64,000 bases of DNA from Prunus persica (taxonomy: Eukaryota > Streptophyta > Magnoliopsida > Rosales > Rosaceae): positions 3,593,912 to 3,657,911 of the forward strand of contig NC_034013.1 in the NCBI RefSeq assembly GCF_000346465.2. Reading direction: 5' to 3'. The translations under genes and the position numbers were made by a program. Below the pieces are notes generated by a model, which was given only the letters and a program-made list of their open reading frames with translations, did no database searches and was not told the origin of the DNA. Shown here one piece after another: positions 59,641-64,000 of this stretch; positions within the stretch are counted from its first letter, which is position 1; the number at the start of each line of letters is the position of its first letter.

Positions 59641-62594
59641 ACTTTTGTATCTTAATACCCACACATTTTTTTTTTGGAAAAAAAAAAATGTACATAAGCC
59701 TTGAAAGCAAAAAAAGTGTCCAGGTAAGTTGACTCAAAATCAAAGAGACTAGATTTTTTTTTTTTTTTTTGGGTCAAATGAAAAAAAGATATTATTAAAT
59801 TGTAGGTTCCCAAAAAAAAATTGTAAGATCAAGTTCACATCCTGTGCGAGAACCTTCTGCAACCATAAAATATTGCAGCAAAAAATCCTTATAAAACCTC
59901 TGCTTTGTTGTTTTTTTGTTTTTTTTTTTCTTACTAGAAGCCAAATCTACAACTTTACCGTCGGCTTACCAGGTTGCTTATGACAAATTTGAGATTACAA
60001 CATCCAAAATTATGAAATTTGGTCCCGTTGAAAGACAAACAGGTTGTAAACCTTCAAAACCCTCACGTCTCATAAATTGGTACAGGTTAGCTGAGATTGA
60101 CAGGTCAACAACGTTCAAATTGCACCGTATTTTCTTTCCTTCGGCCTTAATGTACCTCAAATAGAAGCATGAGACCGTTCCCACAAGGCATCGCTAGCAA
60201 AACTCTTTGTCCCAAGAGGCTTCGTTGCTCTCCTTTTTTTTTTTCAATCTAATGTGGGTATTAGTTTTAAGGGAATTTAAGTCTATTTACGTGAATTTTT
60301 TACTATTTTAAAAAATTTCTATAAAAACTATCATTTATGAGTGTGCCGAAAATTTTGACTATTTTGTCAAATTGTGCGACAATGTTGGGATTTCATGCAG
60401 CATGTTGGCCATAGCCCATCTCAATTTATAAGAAGAAAGTCTTAGCTCTTTCCAAATCACACTTCAAATGGATAAATGCAGAATTTGGATGATTCTAAAG
60501 GCATGGTTTGGTTCTATAAGAAAAGTCTGAGCTCTTTCCCAAACAATATTCTTTTCCTGAAGACCCAAAAACAAAGGTACATTGAAACATACTGAGAAAT
60601 TTTACACCCCACAAAATACTGATACAAAAATTACCCAAGCAAAATCTAAGTATGACAATCACAAACTCACAAAGCTCCTCTGCCAAAAATACATAGAATA
60701 TTCTCAAGGACTTCCTATATCGATCCCGAAGGGCATCTCTCCACTGTTATGACGCTCATAAACCTGGCAACAGTCATACTAATGCATTTTCTTTAAGCTA
60801 GAAACTCCTCAACAGATTTCCCATGTACTCCCACCATGCCAAAACTATAATAACCTATATTGTGCAAATGCTATCCAGTTTCAAATCCCTTGAAGAATCT
60901 CAAAACTCTCTTCTACCTAATTAGAATTCTATCTGAACGGACTTTTCAGGACAAGGCCTGAAATACAATCCAGTTCAATCTTATTCTCCTTTTTCTTTTT
61001 CCTTAATTATCGAAAATAAGTTCAAAAAGACCAGCGCATTTTAGATATTCCGCAATCAGGAAAATCCATAGCCAATAGAAAATTCAGGATGCGGAAATTT
61101 CCATAAAGAGGATAGAAAAGTAGGACACCACCATTCACTTGCCAATGGAAGCCTCAGAAGGATTCATACATACCCACAGTACTCCACATTTAGTAACACT
61201 AAATAAAGACATAACAGGACTTCTAAGATCCAATGAACAACCTCATGCTACTGTTTTTCTTTTTCGGGACTTGTACAATAGAAAGTTTCTGTTTACAACC
61301 TTCAACAACCACCAAGATTTAGTTTATTTCTGTACTCTTCTATAGTTGGGGCAAGAAAAGTCATTGATCTAGTTGGAACTTCTGGAATACAACCAGTGAG
61401 ACAGAAGGTTTTATGGGCTTTTTCTCTTTCTATATCCAGAATCAGACTTTCTCAGTTTTAACTTCTATATTCATCCTGCATGGTTATGACCTTTACACAC
61501 AATACCAAACTTGATTAAGTTTTGCACCTAACAAGGGGACCAGTACATGAAGCTCAATCTACAGACAGAGTCAGGGACTCTTGACATGCCCAGTTTTCTC
61601 AAAACATGAATTCATACAATCGCGTAAATCATAACATTTACCACAAGGCCACAACACGAGCAAACGCAAAACAATTTCGAAGGTGTAGCAAAGATGGGTA
61701 TCAGTGATTATATACATTTCACAAGAACACACAGCATTTGGGACTTCTTTTTTTTTATTGGCCAAGCATACAACTTGGGACTTGATAGACAAAGATTCTT
61801 CTATCAAAGCACATCAAAACTTGAATATACATAGATCGCCACAAAAGAAGACTGACTTGAAAACTAAATTAATAAGTAACTGAAAGAAAACAGAAAAGGA
61901 AAACAAAAATAGAGTAAGAACCCTCCACCAACTCTCCAAAAATACAATGGATTCAAACGTAACATGGGGACACAATAAGTCTTAGCCAAACAAACACGTA
62001 CTGTTGATTTTCTCTTACCATACTCAAACCAAGAGGTAGTAGTTTCATCAATACCATAATTATTTATCTATATGTATATGACATAAATTCTTTCTATAAA
62101 ACAGAATATAGAAAATTAACAGACAGATGACTCCTCATTGACAGGCTAGAAACGTAGCAGGAATCGCTCAGCTTAGAGCAGCAAAGGTCATGGAACTGGC
62201 CAGGACAATCGGTTGTATAAAAACTACAATCCTGTGACAAGTTCACAAAAAACAATTTATTCTATACTTACTAACTTCTCAACTAGGCTTCCACAGCCCA
62301 TTGACACAAAACTGTAGAGAATGTATGGAAATGAATCATATATTTGATGCAAAGGAAGTAAAATAATAGGAGTGACATTCTCTGCAATTGGCTATACATT
62401 TGATATATCTTTTGCAAAGGATTTAAACAATTTGCTATTGATTACAGAAACTTAATAGTATTCAAAACTTTCCATTTCCACTTATAAATCATTATCATTT
62501 TATCATTGACATGTGGCCTTTCAGGTGCAAAGTACCAATAATTTCTCTATTTGAATTTGAAAGATTATCGAGGAGGGAAAAGGACATAGGAAGA
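59477..62594. other. Intergenic DNA and probable 3' flank of a minus-strand gene
   Basis: Poly-A and poly-T tracts at 59,670-59,815 and 59,910-59,932. From about 60,700 rightward the base composition is more even, which may reflect a 3' untranslated region of the gene whose last exon ends at 62,595. No coding frame was supported. Confidence 0.4.
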
Positions 62595-63989
62595 TTATTT
62601 GTACGCAATCTGGTCACTTTCATAGACCCAGTCTCTTCTTAAGTATGTGTCTTTGACACTACTGCAAAAGAACCATATGCGGTTATAAGCACTGGCTCCT
62701 GACACTTTAGCACTGTGGAAAATACATTCACAATTTTGAGCTTAAAACAATTAGCAAACACGTGTTGGACTCCTACACACACCGAGCTTGCGTACATTGT
62801 ACTAGTCCATCTATTGCAAACAAGTTTATGAGCCAGCAGATGGTGCTTAAATATAACTCAGCTACAAGTCAGAATTTAACATGAGTACAAGCCACAGGAA
62901 TCTTAGTGTCAAATTCCTAAACTACTTAAATATATTGTTTCCATAAACGACAAGGCATATTTGCATTATAAAGGAAGAAACCGTTACTAATAACGACACA
63001 CCAAAACCATATGTGGGCCAATCACCCCTATTGGCATTCATGCAAAGTTAATACGCAGTGTTAAACGTATAGCAACACAGATCCAACATTGTAATTTGTT
63101 CTATCCTACGCCCACTTTGGTTTCAAGAACATTCTTATCAATTGTCTAATCCTAGAACTCATTCATCGAAAATACAATCAGCTCCTTATTCCATTCTGAT
63201 TCTAGCATTCTGCTTTATCCAAAAACAACCAAACATTACATCAAAGCAATAATTGGCTTACGTGTGTATAACTTGGTGTTCATTTCTCTCAAGTCTCAAC
63301 AAAACCTGAAAAGGCAAACCTGGGATCCTAATTTTTTATTATGGAAATTAGAGCATTAGTCTGGGCATTCATGGATGTACTAAGTTTTAAATAACTTTCC
63401 AAAACATGCGACAAAGCACTACTCTCCTAACACTAGCTTATACAAACAGGCCTACATATATGACAAAAGTATCATCAGAAGGTTATACATTAAATGCAAG
63501 CAACCATTTCTTTTATCTTCTTGCCCAAAAACACTCGAATTAGGAGAAAAAAAAGAAAAGAAGGAAGAAGTGCAAGATCAGGAATGTCATAAAACTTCAA
63601 TGATTTCCTCATAAAATTTGATTGACAGAGTACTAAGCAGAAACCTTATTAATGCAACCCATTCAAGCCACATTAACAACCACAAACAAATAAATTAGTT
63701 CATGAAGAGAAAAAATGTATCATAAAATTCAATAAATTCAATCAAAACTAAAAAGCAAAAAAGAATAAAAATGAAAAAATCATTAACAAAAAAAAGCCAA
63801 AATCCATTAACTAAAGGTGCCTATGGCACAAACTAGAACAGTTTCTAGGCAATGAAAGACTTAAAAGCCTCAGATTACAACTTGACTTTCCTAAAAAGGC
63901 TAAAACTTGAGCATAGTATTTTGAGAAGTACCTTCTCCGGAGCATTGGTGAATGGAATATACACGATCAACGCTGAACATCATGTAATC
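62595..63989 (-). CDS. Last three exons of an unrecognised minus-strand gene (partial)
   Basis: Exons on the minus strand: 63,989-63,932, 63,319-63,262 and 62,661-62,595. Each border is AG/GT and the phases agree (58, 58 and 67 nt), giving a continuous C-terminal peptide of about 60 residues. It reads DYMMFSVDRVYSIHQCSGE, then LPFQVLLRLERNEHQVIH, then SVKDTYLRRDWVYESDQIAY and a final Lys before TAA. The first of these exons lies 11 bp from the window edge, so the rest of the gene is outside. The peptide has the mixed charged and hydrophobic character of a folded protein, but I do not recognise the family. The model rests only on splice signals and reading frame. Confidence 0.45.
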
Positions 63990-64000
63990 CTGTTGTCAAG

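Noticed and set aside
60704..60763. A possible minus-strand terminal exon reading VYERHNSGEMPFGIDIGSP after an AG acceptor.
   Set aside because: Nineteen stop-free codons easily arise by chance, and the gene on that strand already has a stop at 62,595; no upstream exon was found to join it.

Overview
This is a stretch of plant nuclear DNA. Genes are sparse and split by GT-AG introns, the intergenic DNA is A+T-rich, and transposon relics are plentiful. The gene families are typical of dicots: an RWD/RBR ubiquitin ligase, a class II trehalose-phosphate synthase, a full-size ABCB transporter and an R2R3-MYB. The look of the repeats suggests a woody rosid, perhaps Rosaceae, but that is an impression and was not tested. 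Nothing here is bacterial; there is no operon, CRISPR array or replication origin.

Layout. 1-4,540 (-): an RBR-type E3 ligase whose last exons lie beyond the left edge. 4,900-8,745: a decayed two-gene PIF/Harbinger transposon. 8,750-14,700: LTR-retrotransposon relics with a tRNA-Met-type primer-binding site and a second LTR-like block. 14,940-17,062: a MITE and a 1.5 kb element with ~0.5 kb inverted arms. 17,320-23,715 (+): a class II TPS gene (TPS10-like) whose leader carries a 39-codon uORF spanning a leader intron. 24,650-34,150: transposon country, with a MITE family in several copies, a probable solo LTR lying in a plant-mobile-domain pseudogene, and a 598 bp insertion whose empty site survives in a nearby duplicate. 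34,527-42,201 (+): a complete 12-exon ABCB transporter (ABCB2/ABCB10-like, 1,267 aa). 45,471-47,090: an endogenous pararetrovirus (Caulimoviridae) relic. 50,811-51,900 (+): an R2R3-MYB with one intron. 54,458-54,852: a clean MITE with TTA target duplications. 55,100-59,640: repeats, including a 586 bp tandem duplication with one visible difference between copies. 62,595-63,989 (-): the phase-consistent last three exons of a gene entering from the right, product not recognised.

The four recognisable genes act in unrelated processes (ubiquitination, sugar signalling, membrane transport, transcription), so no joint pathway is implied. I found no new biological system. The most useful leads are the intron-spanning TPS uORF, the Thr-to-Ala change in the TPS phosphatase motif, the viral relic with promoter-like sequence, the 0.5 kb inverted-arm element, and the unassigned gene at the right edge. 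Gene models were read by eye from splice sites and reading frame; nothing was checked against a database.
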